This document shows, one piece after another, positions 1 to 12,840 of a stretch of DNA of 64,000 bases. Position 1 is the first letter of the stretch. The number at the start of each line of letters is the position of its first letter. Position numbers and translations under genes: made by a program. The notes under the pieces were generated by a model. That model did not search any database, was not told where the DNA came from, and saw only the letters and a program-made list of their open reading frames with translations. Location of the stretch: NCBI GenBank assembly GCA_028551475.1, contig CM052356.1, forward strand, positions 3,544,001 to 3,608,000. The letters are read 5' to 3'. Origin of the DNA: Casuarina equisetifolia. Lineage: Eukaryota > Streptophyta > Magnoliopsida > Fagales > Casuarinaceae.

Positions 1-634
1 GGTGAAAATGAAATGTGATCATGAAGCTTGAGCTGATTTGTAATCTTAGTGAAGTTCTTTTACTTTATTATTCTTCAAAGATTGCTTAAGATTTCTACCT
101 GTATATGTGTTGTTTAAATTCTGAATATTATTATGCATGTATACTTATTTGTAAATTTAAAACCCTAACTCTATTATCATTTGGGAGTTTCATGATTAGG
201 GCTTGATTTATTATTTGTTATCCTTAGAAAGCCTTTAGCTTAGCAATTTCTCATATACATTTCATATCTTAAGGGAATTGCTTGAGTTTGTAAAAGGTTT
301 GAGAAACTTTTAGTTATTATTGGTGTGTTGAGGCACACATTATATTATAATCCTTGTTGGAAGGATTGTATGTTGTGGGAGAATGTTTTTTTTATAATCA
401 GTGAGTAAAATAAACTCTAATTAATTGGATTGAAGGAAAAAAGGAATGGACGTCGGTGTAAGTGCCAAACCACCATGGTAAATCTTGTGTTTATACTTGC
501 TATTTAAGTTTGATGTTTATATTGTTACTTAGTATTGTGGTTGAGCTTATTATGTTTGAAAAACCAAATTAAATAGATGTAAAGCTAAACAACCAATTTA
601 ACCCTCCCTTTTTGGTTGGCCATTATAACTAACA
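1..634 (+). repeat. LTR-like relic, probably Ty1/copia LTR 3' part
   Basis: This stretch resembles 9900-10615 plus 11796-11905. Both share, in order, an 'aaaccctaa' block, a 'gtttcatgattag' block, a 'gtgagtaaa' block and a final segment ending in 'taaca'. The ending and block order resemble the 3' part of long plant Ty1/copia LTRs, which is an inference. The left end lies outside the window, and no coding sequence or target duplication can be seen. It could also be another dispersed repeat. Confidence 0.4.
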
Positions 635-1250
635 CATGTGTATCTCCATCCTCCCATACTCTTACTTTTGATTGACACAAATGTCACTACATAGCCTTTG
701 AATGACAAATTGAAGACCACAACAAATGCCCAAAACTATGATGCCATTATCCTAAGCCCACTCTAGAAACCTAGGCAGGAATGATAGGGAGTCAGGCTTG
801 TGGACAAAGAATGGCTTGCCAAAAAGTATTACCACACATGGTTTGAGCTTAAAATTGGTGGAGAGCATGGAGGTGCTAGTGATGTAAAGGGAGAAGATGG
901 AAAGTGATTGGATTCGGTGTGTGATGATGTGGAAGAGGAACTATCAAAACCATGTTTGATTTCATAGCCTTTATGTCCATCACCATTACTTAGTGTGAGG
1001 GTGTGGTGGCTATGGAGATGCTAAGGTTTAAGCCTTGTTCTTTTGTAGGGTTTTGGGAGATTGGTGGGAAGTAGAATGATAAATTTATGATTGCTTTATC
1101 TTGAACTAAAAAGTGTCAAGCATAAGATTTTTTCTCTTTCTTTCCGAAAATGCTCTTAGTTTTTTAAAATCCTAACACCTGCCTAATTTTCTAATCCCCT
1201 TAGTGGCAACAATTGCTCACATAGGACCTTAACCTACATTGAAGGACTGC
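635..1250. other. Intergenic, nothing recognised
   Basis: No open frame of useful length, RNA gene or clear repeat was recognised here. It lies between the LTR-like relic and a dispersed repeat. Confidence 0.4.
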
Positions 1251-2890
1251 TAACAACCTCTGTGACAAAACCCTGGTCCTAAATCCACTTATAATCAATT
1301 TATCCCTTTGCAAGCTAATCCCTTTTCCTCTGTAAAACATAATTTCTCCTATCAAGGTCTTCTATAGTCTTTAAAAGGACCCCTAAAACAATATGGTGTG
1401 GGTGCATCCATTTCGAAAAATATAATGCATCCTACCTTAAATTTGTGGTTGGCTGTAATCTTCCCTCACCATCTTATGGCTTTATCTTAGGTAAAAGACA
1501 ACCATCCCTAAAGTTTTGATTGATTCCTTATTGGTCTTACCAAATATTCCTTTATGTTCAAAGGTTCTTTAAACTCAGAATGGAATTTTAGCTTTTTTTT
1601 TTTGTTTTTATGGAAAAGGAACAAATGGCAATTGACGTTTTCAAATTCACTTCGGTGGCAAAATTTTCCATGTTTAGGCCTTCGGTGGGGCTTTTTGCCC
1701 ATTATATCAATATTACATAAGGTCTAGTACAACTAGTCATCGTCAATTTTCTTGGTTATAGGCATATTAGTATTCCACTTCAATTAGAGGTAGATTTTAC
1801 CATAGCCTACCTCATGAATCTCATGAATTCAAGGACCATTAGTATATTCTTATTTGTTCAACTAAAGATATTTACAAGAATCAAGATTCACACTTAGTGG
1901 TGATCTAGGTCAAGATGCCAAAATTGTTGTCACTTTCAAATCCCAATGTTCTTTAGAAACTTCGAATACTCTGGATTGCTTTATGCAAGCTTGTGATAGC
2001 ATAACCCACTTTGAGAATGGCATATGCCGTAAAATCTATATGGAGATTGACATCTTGCAAACACTTTCCTCTCAGATGCTATTGAGAAGTGGACTAGGGA
2101 AACCTTTCTTGTAACCTTGGCTTACTAGTATCCATAGTAGTTTTGGTCTCATTACCACTTTCAAGATTACTCGTAATAGGATTTATGTATGAGTGTATGG
2201 TAGTAAGTTTGACTAATCGGTAAACAAGACAACTTGGTTAAGAGAATTTACATAGATAGCCAACACAAAAGGCTTATAGTTCTTACAAAACAAACCTAAC
2301 ATTCAACGGATGCTTATACAAGGGTCCGTAAACTAGTATTTAAACACAAAACAATGTGTCTACAGCCATGTTGTGGTTACAACAAAAGACATGGGTCTTA
2401 CACATTGCTCATTCCATAAAAGTATTCTACTCCATGTTGCATCCATCAATGGTAGCTTGCACGTTTGTAATTGCTAGATTTTTTGCTCAACATTAATGAG
2501 CCAATCTAGGTTGTTGTGAAGAACACATAACTACATTCTTCACTTTGACCTTTGTACATGACAACCTTGTCGCTTTTAAAAACTCCATTATTAACTTTCA
2601 TAAACGCAAAACATTGCTAAACAAAATGAGCTTCATCAAGCTAGAAAAGCTAGACAAGTTGAAAGAACAAAGTCTGTAATACAAATGGAAAAATAATGAG
2701 TTTTTATCCTTTGAGGAGGCTTAACTCACTCCTCTTGCCTTGCATACTATTAAAGGGGTTGGTGAGGATCTTAACACCATTGCTACGACCTTAAAGCCCC
2801 TTTTCAAGAATTTGCCACTAAAAGCCAAAAGAAAAAGACAAAGAAGCTTAAAACTCCATCCAAAATGGTCCTATAATAGGATGGTGCCAA
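1251..2890 (+). repeat. Degenerate dispersed repeat, paired with 40150-41400
   Basis: Blocks starting 'ctctgtgacaaaaccc' here and at 40155 run in parallel for more than 1 kb. They end in a block around 2620-2830 that matches 41110-41330 ('ggggttggtgaggatctta'). In the second copy this is followed by a Ty3/gypsy gag relic, so this repeat is probably the 5' internal part of an old Ty3/gypsy element. No frame is intact. About 400 bases (2170-2590) are present only in this copy. Confidence 0.45.
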
Positions 2891-2980
2891 CATGATTCCT
2901 ACCAAACCACACCCTTTGTGATGATAGAAGATTCCCCACATGGGTCCTCTACTAATGACTAGACAACTTATAATAGTGTG

Positions 2981-4245
2981 TGATAACTTTATTTTTATAG
3001 AGTTATTTGACCTATTTTAGGCAATAGATAACTTTAATAATTGTGAGAAAACATTTCAACTCCTCTTTATTTACTTAAATTTATCTTGTTTATGTAGCTT
3101 AAGGAGGAAAGGAGGAAAGGAGGAAAGGAGGAAGGAGAAAAGGGATGAACATGGAGAACCTTATGCTTATTGTGTGGCAAAATCATAATATCAAGATCAA
3201 GAGAGTCAAGATGGGCTTGGGCTTTGGATGATTGTTATTAGATTTTCTGTTGTTGTTAGGTTTTCTAAATAAATAGAAAACCCAATCAGGTTAGGAATAA
3301 AATCTCAATTAATATAGGAGTTCAAAACCCAATTTGTTTAGGTATCTAAAACTGACTTCTACTAGGGTAAGGTCTAAACTCAAAACTCTATTTAAAAGAA
3401 GAGAAAAAACTCAATGGAGGAGGAGGAAATTGAGCACAACTCAAGAGAGAGGCCAAGAATTCAAGGTTTTCTTAAAGAAAAGACAAAAAGGGTGACAGAT
3501 TTCTTGTTCTTGGATTCAAGATGCCTTCTTTGTTTCCTATTATAGTTCTTCCTCATTATTTCTTTATGTTTTAGTTTACTTTTGTTAGAGCTATGATGTA
3601 ACCTAATTATGATGGTATGAATCTTATGATTATTATGTTTTGTAAGATATTTTATTTATGTGAAGTTACATGTTATTGTGTTTAATGCTTTTAAGTGATT
3701 AGCTACCTCTTGAATGATCTAATTTGCATATTTAAGACCGACAGGAGATGATACGTAGTTGCTTCTTGTAATGCGTAATCATAAATTAAATATGGATAGA
3801 CATATACCATATTATTTGTGGCTTTCGGTGTATACTGAGAATATTCATAGATTCTAATGCATTTGGTTTGTTTCAATTCACATATAGAGATATAGTGAAT
3901 TAATGAGCTAAATACGTTTGTTATACCTAGACATAGGATAGTAAATAAATTAGAAAGTTTTGCCATCACATAGATATTATCCCTCTTGCAAGCATAAATA
4001 ATCAATATTAATACCTAGTAGTTATGGTGAAATCATATGCTTTAACATATTTCATATATTTAGTTTTCTTAGATTTAGCTAATTAATCTATCATTTATTA
4101 TTTGGATTTATTAGATAAATTCTAGGAGTTATTCACCATTAGTAATTAGTTAGTCTAATAATCATCAATCTTTATAGGACAATATCTTTTTTATCATTAT
4201 ATTACTTATTCGACATATTCACTTGCATTTAAAATTTACTGAATA
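2981..4245 (+). mobile_element. Solo LTR of Athila-like Ty3/gypsy family
   Basis: The LTR starts TGATAAC and ends in a form of the family 3' end (ctgaata for ccgaaca). It is flanked by the 5-bp direct repeat GTGTG at 2976-2980 and 4246-4250. It shares most of its length with the LTRs of element 2 in opposite orientation. There is no internal region, so this is a solo LTR left by recombination between two LTRs. A short GGAGGAAA-type repeat lies at about 3103-3135. Frames inside it are shadows. Confidence 0.88.
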
Positions 4246-6360
4246 GTGTGCAGCTTGTGACCTTTTCTCCTGTGGTGCCCCTAATATTCATATAAATAAC
4301 TAGCTAGATTCCTTAAACTACCAAAAATGTTGCATCATGGGTTGATAAGCTATTCACTTCAAATGCCTTCTAGTTACTAGTAAATCAAAAGGAAATACTA
4401 GAAGCTTTATTGGAACAAATTATGAAGGCTAAAGGCAAGCATATGGTTAAATTAGAATCCCCTCTAATTAAGGATAAAGATGACTCCTTTGGTAGGGAGG
4501 AATGGGAGTTCCATCCTAGCTTACTTGATAGTTCAGCTATTAAAAAGAAATTTAACTATTTAAGGAAATGTTCCATCTCTTAGTTTAGAACATAAAAAGG
4601 CAGGCTCCTTCCAAAAACTTGATGCTTGTCTAATAACTAGTTTTCAATTTAGGTCTAAGATACATTGCATGGTTTCTTTAAATCTACACTTGGCCTGAGA
4701 TAAAAGGACCCTTTATTGCCTAGCCTTTTCATTTTGGCTTAGGAAGCCTTTAGTCATAAGTTAAACCATCTTGTTAGTAGGGTTTTAATGGCAAGTATAA
4801 AGGGGGCTATAAGTACATAAGGATATCTTTTTGCCATTGGTAGTTAACATTCTCTATGCAATCTACTAGCTCTTTCATGAATATGAAGGTCTCAATGGTC
4901 AAAAGGTTAGCCTCTAAAAAAATCACTTCATTATCTTAAATAAACTATCTCAAAACCATGTTGATTTCATTAAGGGTTAGATTTTTTTTTACAAAAGCTC
5001 AATTGCCTATCACTTATCTAGGTGTTTCTTTGTTCAAAGGTAGAATTACATGTAAATACTTTGAAGAGATGATTAGAAAAATGACTAATCATATATTGAG
5101 TTGGAAATCCAAACTGCCTTCTCAAAGTGGTTAACTAGTCTTAATTAAGAGTGTGCTAATGGCCCTTCTTACTCACATGCCTTCTATTATTCCCATGCCC
5201 AAAACTTTGGTTAATAAAGTTAACCAGACAATGGCACGTTGTTTATGGACTTTTTAGGATAAATATAGGATTCATTGGGTGCTTTGGAAGAAGCTATATT
5301 CTCTTGTGGAAGGGAAGGACTTAGTCTCAAGAGCCTAGAATAAGTTGTGGTTGCCTATAGTCCAAATTTAATTAATGTTGAGGAAATATGATCACCCACG
5401 TTAACCCTTGAAGAAACTACTTAAATCCACTTACTCCGTGGGGTGGAAGAGAATGCAATAAACCTTTTGTTTTGTCTTACGTGGGTTACACAAGGGGTAA
5501 TCACTACTTTTGGAAAGACAAATGGTGGATTAGCCTTTATGGTACAGCAGTTGCCCTTTTCGTGCTTTAAAGATTCAAGATGTTATCCCCAACCTGGATT
5601 TTTCCAATGATACTTAAATGCTGCGTAATTGTCTACTTTGTAGGAAGTAAATTTAATCTTGGTGAGGATTATCTAATATAGGAAATAGCTAGCGATGGAG
5701 AATTCTTTATAAGTTCCATTTATGAGGCTTATTGAAATTGCTTTGAAAAACTCTTATGGTCAAAATTATTATGGACCAAGTTCATTCCTTTTTGGATTGG
5801 TTTCTTTACTTGTAAGTTAGTCAATAGTGGATTTCCTGTTCAATGCAACATCTCGTGCAAAGGAATCTATCTTGTAACAAGACGTAGTTGTTGTGCTAAT
5901 CCACATAGCGAGCCTACTATACTAAGATGGTTATCTTTGCTCAATTCATTTGGCAAGAGTTTAGGGAATTACTTGGTGTTTGCTTATCTTTCCACTCTTT
6001 CATGGAATTCTTTATAAATTTGTTTCCTGCTGCATCTTGGAGCCATTAGAAGAAGGCTACTATTGCTTTGTTAGGTATTATTGTTCCATGGGGTATATGC
6101 TTGGCTCATAATGACGTGGTACATAAACAACAAGGTTTATCAATTGCAAGAATCATAAAAGATATTAAACACTAGTTGGTTCAATTTTCAATCTTTATGT
6201 AGGTATATATTCTTGTTAGTATTGTAGATTTGGTAGCCTTTGAAGTGTTGAAGATCCTTATTTGTCAAGTGACTACTTGGTGAAGCACTTGGTTAACATG
6301 GGATTCCCCTCCTATTAACCAATTAAAGCTCAATGCAAATGGCTTGTGTAGATAGAATGT

Positions 6361-6395
6361 TAGTACTTTTTATTTTTTATTTTTTATTTTTTGAG
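6361..6395. repeat. T-rich microsatellite (TATTTTT)n
   Basis: About four tandem units of a 7-base T-rich motif lie inside the LINE relic. Confidence 0.8.
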
Positions 6396-6415
6396 GTTTT
6401 GGTGGGTTAAGGTTA

Positions 6416-6441
6416 GGGGCGATGGGGGGAGGGGGGAGGGG
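6416..6441 (+). other. Four G-runs, potential G-quadruplex
   Basis: Four runs of at least four G are separated by 4, 1 and 1 bases, which fits the standard G-quadruplex pattern. It lies within the LINE relic, in otherwise AT-rich DNA. Folding has not been shown. Confidence 0.6.
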
Positions 6442-7020
6442 TTTGTGCAATTATGAAGGTAGTATTCTTCTGGCCTTCCTGACCACTTTGGTGTGTGTTG
6501 AAATACTCATGCGGAAGCTCATGCCTTGCTCTTAATGTTTGAGCCCTAACATTTGAAAGGTTGGCTCCCTTCGCTTATCGAATCTGATTCTTTTTATTTG
6601 CTAGAAAATGTTAATGGTAACTAGCATTCACCTTGGCGGCTTAGTTATATGATTAAGGAGTACATTAGCCAAATTCCTAAGCAAGCCAAACTTACTCACA
6701 TCTATAAAGAAGGGAAAAGAGTAGTTGATAGACTTTTAATGCTTGCACATGGGGAGAACCTTTTACGGGTATATGTTACCATTGGATCCTTGCCTTCTTC
6801 ATTAATAAATGTGGTCATCCATGATTGCATGAGAATTGGTAGAAATAGATCTAGGGGATTTGTTAGTCGTCACCCTCCTTGATCTATTCTTTGGTTTATT
6901 TCACTTTTGCCTAGAATATTTACTAGTAGAATATTCTTGTCATGATTAGGCTCTAGTCTTAATTGTACTAGCATTAAGGTTAGGGTTTGTATATTTATTG
7001 TTATCACCAAATATGGTTTT

Positions 7021-8649
7021 TGATGACCCTATTTCTTATAGGGTTATTTTGTTTATATTAAGTAATATATAATATAGTATTTATTAAATTATAGTTGCAT
7101 TTGTTTATAATTATGTAACTTGTGTCATTTTAGGTAACAAACCTATAAAGAAGGAAATGAAGCAAAATAGAAAGAAAAAGTACAAGAAAAGAGGTTTCTC
7201 ATGTGAGAAGAAAAAGAGAAAAAAATAAGAGAATTGAAAAAGAAAAAGGCTATTATTGTGAGAAAGGTGGATCAAGCAAGGGAGGTCTATTATCGTGCAA
7301 AACAGAGACTAGAGGAGAGAGTGAGGGCTAAGCAAGGGGAGGTCAATTATTTGATAGTTGGGTTGCAAGAGAGAGAGAGAGAAGAGGATGAACACTAACA
7401 TGGGACAGTTGTGCAATCATCAACCGAAATGTCATCTACGTTTGTCTCCTTCGGCAACCAGAATCTAAGCAAAAAGGGGGTCACGCAATAGCGTGACCTA
7501 TTTTCGGCAACGGGAGAATGATTTTCCAGCTGATATGACTTCAGTTTGGTGATCTGCAACCATTTTCAGTGATATATTTCCCAGTTCAGTCTATTTGCAG
7601 CAATTTCTGACCATGAGGACGACAAACACCATCTAGACTTTTTCCAACAATATTTTGGCAAATCTACACTTGTTTTAGTAGATCCGCATACCATTTTGAC
7701 ATATTGGCATTTTTTGCATCTTTTTTGGTAGTTTTTGTGAAGAACAGCAGCAACGCGTGGTGGCATATAGCGATGTATGGTAGAGGTGCATGGTAAAGGC
7801 GCATGGTAGAGGTGCATGGCTGCTCGTTTTCATCCCATTTTTTAGACAACTTCTTCTCTCTTCTGTGCAAATTTGTGCAAACGTTTTGTGAATTAAAGAC
7901 ACTTTGGTGACAAATTTTGTGTTTTTTGCTTATAGAATGCTTTGTTCAAGTTTTGTTTGTGTAAATACCATGTTTTAGTTTACTTCTATTAGAGCTATAA
8001 TAAACTTAATTACAATGTTATGAAATGTATGATTATAATATTTTGTGAGATGTTTTATGTCTGTGATATTGCATATTACTATGTTTAATGCATTTAAGTG
8101 AGTAACTACCACTTAGATGATTTGATTTATATGTTAGAGATTGATGAGAAATGACATACAAGCTGCTTCATGTAATATGCAACTATAGATTAATATAGAT
8201 CGACCTACACCATATGATTTGTGTGGCTTTAGGTGTAAATTGGAATATTCACATATTTTAATACACTTAGTTCATTTGATTCATGAGTAGAAATACAGTG
8301 AGTTAATGAATTAAATAGGTTCGCTATAGCTAGACATAGGATAGAGAATAAATTAGGAAATCCTACAATCACATGAGTTGATTTAATCTTGCTAGCATGA
8401 ATGATTGACATTTATACTTAGTAGTTAGGTAAAATCAGACACTTTAGCATATTCATTTATCAAGTTTATATTAAATTTAGTTGTTTAATTAATGTTCTAT
8501 CATTTTGGTTGGCTAGATAAATTCTAAGAACTATTAACTGTTAGTAATTAGTTGGCTTAGTAATCACCAATCTCTGTGGGATGATATTCATTCTCATCAT
8601 TACATTATTTATTCGACATGTACACTTGCATGTAGGATTTCACCGAACA
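7021..8649 (+). mobile_element. Solo LTR, long subfamily (element 3 type)
   Basis: It starts TGATGACCC and ends CACCGAACA, the family 3' end. Flanking 5-mers are GTTTT (7016-7020) and ATTTT (8650-8654), a target duplication with one mismatch. The middle part (about 7430-7560) matches the LTRs of element 3, including a perfect 8-bp inverted repeat at 7479-7498. The last 700 bp match all LTRs of this group. No internal region is present. Short minus-strand frames at 7566-7902 are shadows. Confidence 0.78.
7479..7498. other. Perfect inverted repeat (hairpin) inside the LTR
   Basis: GGTCACGC at 7479-7486 and GCGTGACC at 7491-7498 form an 8-bp stem with a 4-base loop. Imperfect forms occur at the corresponding place in both LTRs of element 3, near 22168 and 27482. 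Confidence 0.75.
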
Positions 8650-9900
8650 ATTTTATATCTAGCTTGGGATGTATTAATAAAATTGGTTAGGTTCTACCTT
8701 GTTTATATATATATATATATATATATATAATTGTGGTTGTTATTGGGTATATAAATAAAATAAGAACAATTCAAATGAGGGTTATTAACAAATTCAATGC
8801 GATTGTCTTTGGCTAATTTTATTTAAAAAGTGTTTCTTAACATATATATTATGAATTTTTGAATCTAATGTTTGTATATTATGGTAGTTAATTGTGTGTA
8901 TATTTGCTTTTTAAGGAGAAGAAATTAGATGATGGTTTTTTTAAAAATGATCCAAAACCTTTAATTACTTGATGAATTAAACTACGAAGTAATATTTCAT
9001 TTTAAAACATGTTCAAGTTAGTTAAAAGTGTAGTTAAGGGGATTTGAACCAAAGATAATTGTTTTGCAAGTCTACTCCATATAATGGTGATTACGTCTTT
9101 ATCAAATTTATTGTTGTTTGTAGTCACAAGAAGAATTTGAGATAAAGGATTTTACTAAGTAGAAAAATGTCATGCCTGTAAAGCAATCCATATACAAACC
9201 AAATGTGGTTCATCATGAAGGATTAATCATAGTACATAGTGTTGGAAAAAGATATATTTTGCTATGAAAAATTTTGTTACTAATTGTATACAAATATTTT
9301 TCATGTATGAATGTGCAAAAGAGAATTATAGGAAGTAAATGTGTACAAATTATAATATTAATTAATAATATTATAAAGTAGTTGGGTTATTACATTTTGA
9401 TATATTGAAATCTCATTCATGCTCTATAAAATGAATATTTCCTAAGCATAAAATAGCATGATATTCATAAATTGTATGGTACTTATTTTAAAAAGAAATA
9501 TGATGCTGGTTTTTATGTTATTGTAAGGAGCTTATGCAAAAGTGATCTTAGGATGAGCTTATGCAAGCTAAAGTTGAGTCGAAGAAGCTTAAACTTGATC
9601 TGAGCTTGATTTATAGAGCTAAGGCTCACTTGAAGCAAGCCAATCCAGGCTCGTAAGAAGTAGGCTAATTTAAGCCTATGAAACATAGTTTAACTTAAGC
9701 CTGCTATATACAAACCCATCAAAGCTTTTAAAAGAAGGGCTACCACATTTGGTGAAACAGTGTCATTCAGGTTATTATCAAGTGCTCCTAGGTGCTTTGA
9801 TCACTTAGAAGCCTTAACTTCTATTCGAGACAACAACACTATCCTCTCTCTCTCTTTATAGATTACATGTCCATTCCTCCAACGGAAAAATTTGCAAAAA
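8650..9900. other. Intergenic with (TA)n microsatellite
   Basis: A perfect TA dinucleotide run occupies about 8704-8729. The rest is AT-rich and I recognise no gene or element in it. Confidence 0.6.
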
Positions 9901-11905
9901 GATTAAAGGTTTGATTTAAAACCCTAAATGAGGTACTTGCTCTACTCTTTCAATGGGAAGAAGCTTATGATGTGTTAGGTTTGACATAAACCTCAAATCA
10001 ACTTTTATTGTCTCGAATCTAATATATAAAGGTTCTATTCTATGATTCAAAGTGATGTTTGATAAGATTATTAAGGAATCAAACTGATAAATTGTGATTA
10101 AACTCTACATTGTGATTATATTAAGAAGCTTCAGTGTTATTCTTTGTAAATCATATTCTTATGATTTCATACTTGTTTATACACTCATTTATATGTTGAT
10201 TGAACTTTGATTATTATTTACACATAATTTGTGTTATAAATTTGAAACCCTAATTTGTTGAAATTTAGGGGTTTCATGATTAGAGCTTAGATTTGTATTC
10301 ATATCTTAGATAAGCTCTTTGATTAGCAAAATTCCTTATACATTATATATCATATAGGGATTTATTCTTGTAACAAGGTTGAGTCAACCTTTGATTGTAA
10401 CCCATAACTTGTATAATTCCTTTGAGGAGGAATTAAAAAGGTTAAGAGAATATTTTATTCTAATTAGTGAGTAAAGTGAACTTCAACTGGTTGAGTTAGA
10501 GGAAGAAGAAGGTAGAAATAGATGTAAGGGTCAAACCATCATGAAAAATTGGTGTCTATGCTTGTTGTTTGTGATTACTTTAATTTGTTGCTTATGTTCA
10601 ATCTTTGTGCACTATTGATAATTCTATTTTTATAGAGTTATTTTACCTATTTAAGGCAATAAATAACTTTAATAATTGTGAGAAAACATTTGAACTCCTT
10701 TTTATTTACCTAAATTTATCTTGTTTATGTAGCACAAGGAGGCAAGGAGAAAAGGAATGAACATGGAGAACCTAATGCTTATTATATGGCAAAATCGTAA
10801 TATCAAGATCAAGAGAGTCAAGATGAGCTTGGGCTTTAGATGATTGTTATTAGATTTTCTATTGTTGTTGGATTTTCTATTTATTTAGAAAATCCAGTCA
10901 TGTTAAGAATTCAAATCCCAATTAATTTAGGAGTTCAAAACCTAATTGTTTTAGATCTGCAAAACTCAGTTCTAATAGGAGAGGAGATAAGTTTAAATCT
11001 AAACCCTATTTAAAAGAAGAGAAGAGGCAAAAGAAAGGGAAGAGGAAATTGAGCACAACTTAAGGTTTTCTTGAAGAGAAGACAAAAAGGGTGACAGACT
11101 TCTTGTTCTTGGATTCAAGATGCCTTCTTTAATTCCTATTATTTCTTTATGTTTTAGTTTACTTTTGTTAGAGTTATGATGTAAACCTATTTATGATGGT
11201 ATGAATATTATGATTAATATGTTTTACAAGATATTTTATTTATGTGAAGTTACATATTATTGTGTTTAATGCTTTTAAGTGATTAGCTACCACTTGAATG
11301 ATCTAATTTGCATGTTTGAGACCGATAGGAGATAATATGCAATTACTTCTTGTAATGTATAATCATAAATTAAATATGGATAGACATATACCATATTATT
11401 TGTGTGGCTTTCGGTGTAAACTGAAAATATTCATAGATTCTAATACATTTAGTTTATTTCAATTCACATATAGAGATATAGTGAATTAATGAACTAAGTA
11501 GGTTTGTTATATCTAGACATAGGTATTATCCCTCTTGCAAGCATAAATAATCAATATTAATACCTAGTAATTATGGTAAAATCATATGCTCTAACATATT
11601 TATTGTATTTAGTTTTCTTAGATTTAGTTAATTAATCTATTATCTATCAATTTGGTTTGCTAGATAAATTATAGGAGTTGTTCACCGTTAGTAATTAATT
11701 AGTCTAGTAATCACCAATCTTTGTGTGACGATATCTTTCTTATCATTATATTATTTGTTCGACATGTTCACTTACATTTAGAATTTCACCAAACAACTAT
11801 CTAATTTTATTGTGGGTGTATAAAATCTAATTGATACACATATTCTTAAACAACCAATTCAAACCCCCTCCCCTCTTCCTTATTGGTTGTCCATTATACC
11901 TAACA
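9901..11905 (+). repeat. LTR-like relic (copia type?), split by a solo LTR
   Basis: The parts 9900-10615 and 11796-11905 together match 1-634, including the block before 'gtgagtaaag' and a terminal segment ending 'taaca' at 11905. The solo LTR 10616-11795 sits between them and explains the interruption. Assignment to Ty1/copia rests on general LTR appearance only. The left boundary is not defined. Confidence 0.4.
10616..11795 (+). mobile_element. Solo LTR of Athila-like family, nested
   Basis: It starts TGATAATTC and ends CACCAAACA. It is flanked by the 5-bp repeat ACTAT at 10611-10615 and 11796-11800. It is co-linear with 2981-4245 and with element 2 LTRs (reverse), with a shorter middle. 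It is inserted in an older LTR-like relic. Confidence 0.87.
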
Positions 11906-11989
11906 AATAGGACTCAAGTATCTAACTACTTTTATTGGTTGATAATTCTTAATGAAAACAAATAAAAAATAAAAAATAAAAGGAAATAA

Positions 11990-12280
11990 TTGAAATTTTA
12001 AATAGGTTCATTCCTTATTGAAAAATGGGGTATCATCACATACACCATCAAAAAGCAAGACCAACTTGAAGAGAAGTTAACAAAATATGGATGGGTTGTT
12101 ACAGATATATTTCCATCCTAAGAAAGATTCTAATCCATCTTGTTGGGAAAAAGGAACCTTTCACATCCAACTATCAAGGAGGAAGATAAGAAATTCAAAT
12201 TAAATGGTGAACTATATTATTCCTTTTAAAACTAAGCTTAAACTATTGAAATGAAAATAAATAAGGTCTAATTTTATTGG
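11990..12280. repeat. Segment shared with 42540-42800
   Basis: Blocks such as 'aaaatggggtatcatcacat' here and near 42550 are related and run on into the neprosin copies A and B. In both copies this DNA replaces the last exons (5-7) of the intact gene at 49460. The loss of those exons is therefore shared, and A and B derive from one broken ancestor or a joint rearrangement. Confidence 0.5.
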
Positions 12281-12284
12281 CTAG

Positions 12285-12815
12285 AATTAGAAAAATAGTA
12301 TGTGAAAGATCATCTCTATTTAGGAACATTAAGTCCCTTCACACAAATATTTTGTTTTGTCATAATTTAAGTATTCCAAACTTGATTTTGTAATGCTAAT
12401 GTATACTCTTAAGCTTTTGTATTTTGTTATTATTAAATAAATAAACTTATATATTCATAAAAAAGTTCATTATTTGTTCAACTAAACTTGGAAAATAATG
12501 AGGTGTCCAAGAATGCAAAATGAAATATGATTTTTCACTCAATTAGAAAAATAGAAAAATAGTATGTGAAAAATTATCTCTATTTAGGAATATTAAATCC
12601 TCTCATACAAATGTTTTGTTTTGTCATAACTTAAGGATTCCAAACTTGATTTTGTAATGCAAGTGTATACTCTTAAACTTTTGTATTTTGTTATTTTTAA
12701 ATAAATAAACTTTTATATTCATAAAAAATAAATAAGGTCATTATTTGTTCAATCAAACTTGGAAAATAATGAGGTGTCCAAGAGTGTAGAATGAAATATG
12801 ATTTCTCACTCAATA
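12285..12815. repeat. Direct tandem duplication, two units of about 260 bp
   Basis: The unit beginning 'aattagaaaaatag' at 12285 recurs at 12541, and both run through 'ttttgttttgtcataa' and 'ggaaaataatgaggtgtcc'. The offset is 256-264 bp because of small indels. The duplication lies just 3' of neprosin copy A and is absent from copies B and D. Confidence 0.8.
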
Positions 12816-12840
12816 TGAATTGGTTGCGGCAATTACTTAC

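Larger units (their letters stand above)
4300..6890 (+). pseudogene. 5'-truncated LINE: RT C-terminal part, zf-RVT and RNase H relic
   Basis: Broken frames read like the second half of a plant L1-type LINE. About 5000-5300 reads like the region after the RT core, with an 'ITYLGVSLFKG'-type motif and an 'SWKSKLPS' segment. About 5500-6100 resembles the zf-RVT linker. From about 6320 an RNase H-like start ('LKLNANG') is followed by its C-terminal part up to 6880. Many stops and frameshifts show that it is dead. It differs from the LINE at 15300-39208. No poly(A) tail or target duplication was located. Confidence 0.6.

Noticed and set aside
3703-4005. About 100-aa frame shared with other LTR copies (37794, 54480, 62341)
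   Set aside because: It lies within the conserved 3' part of the LTRs and occurs on the antisense strand in all of them. Non-coding LTR conservation is enough to explain it.
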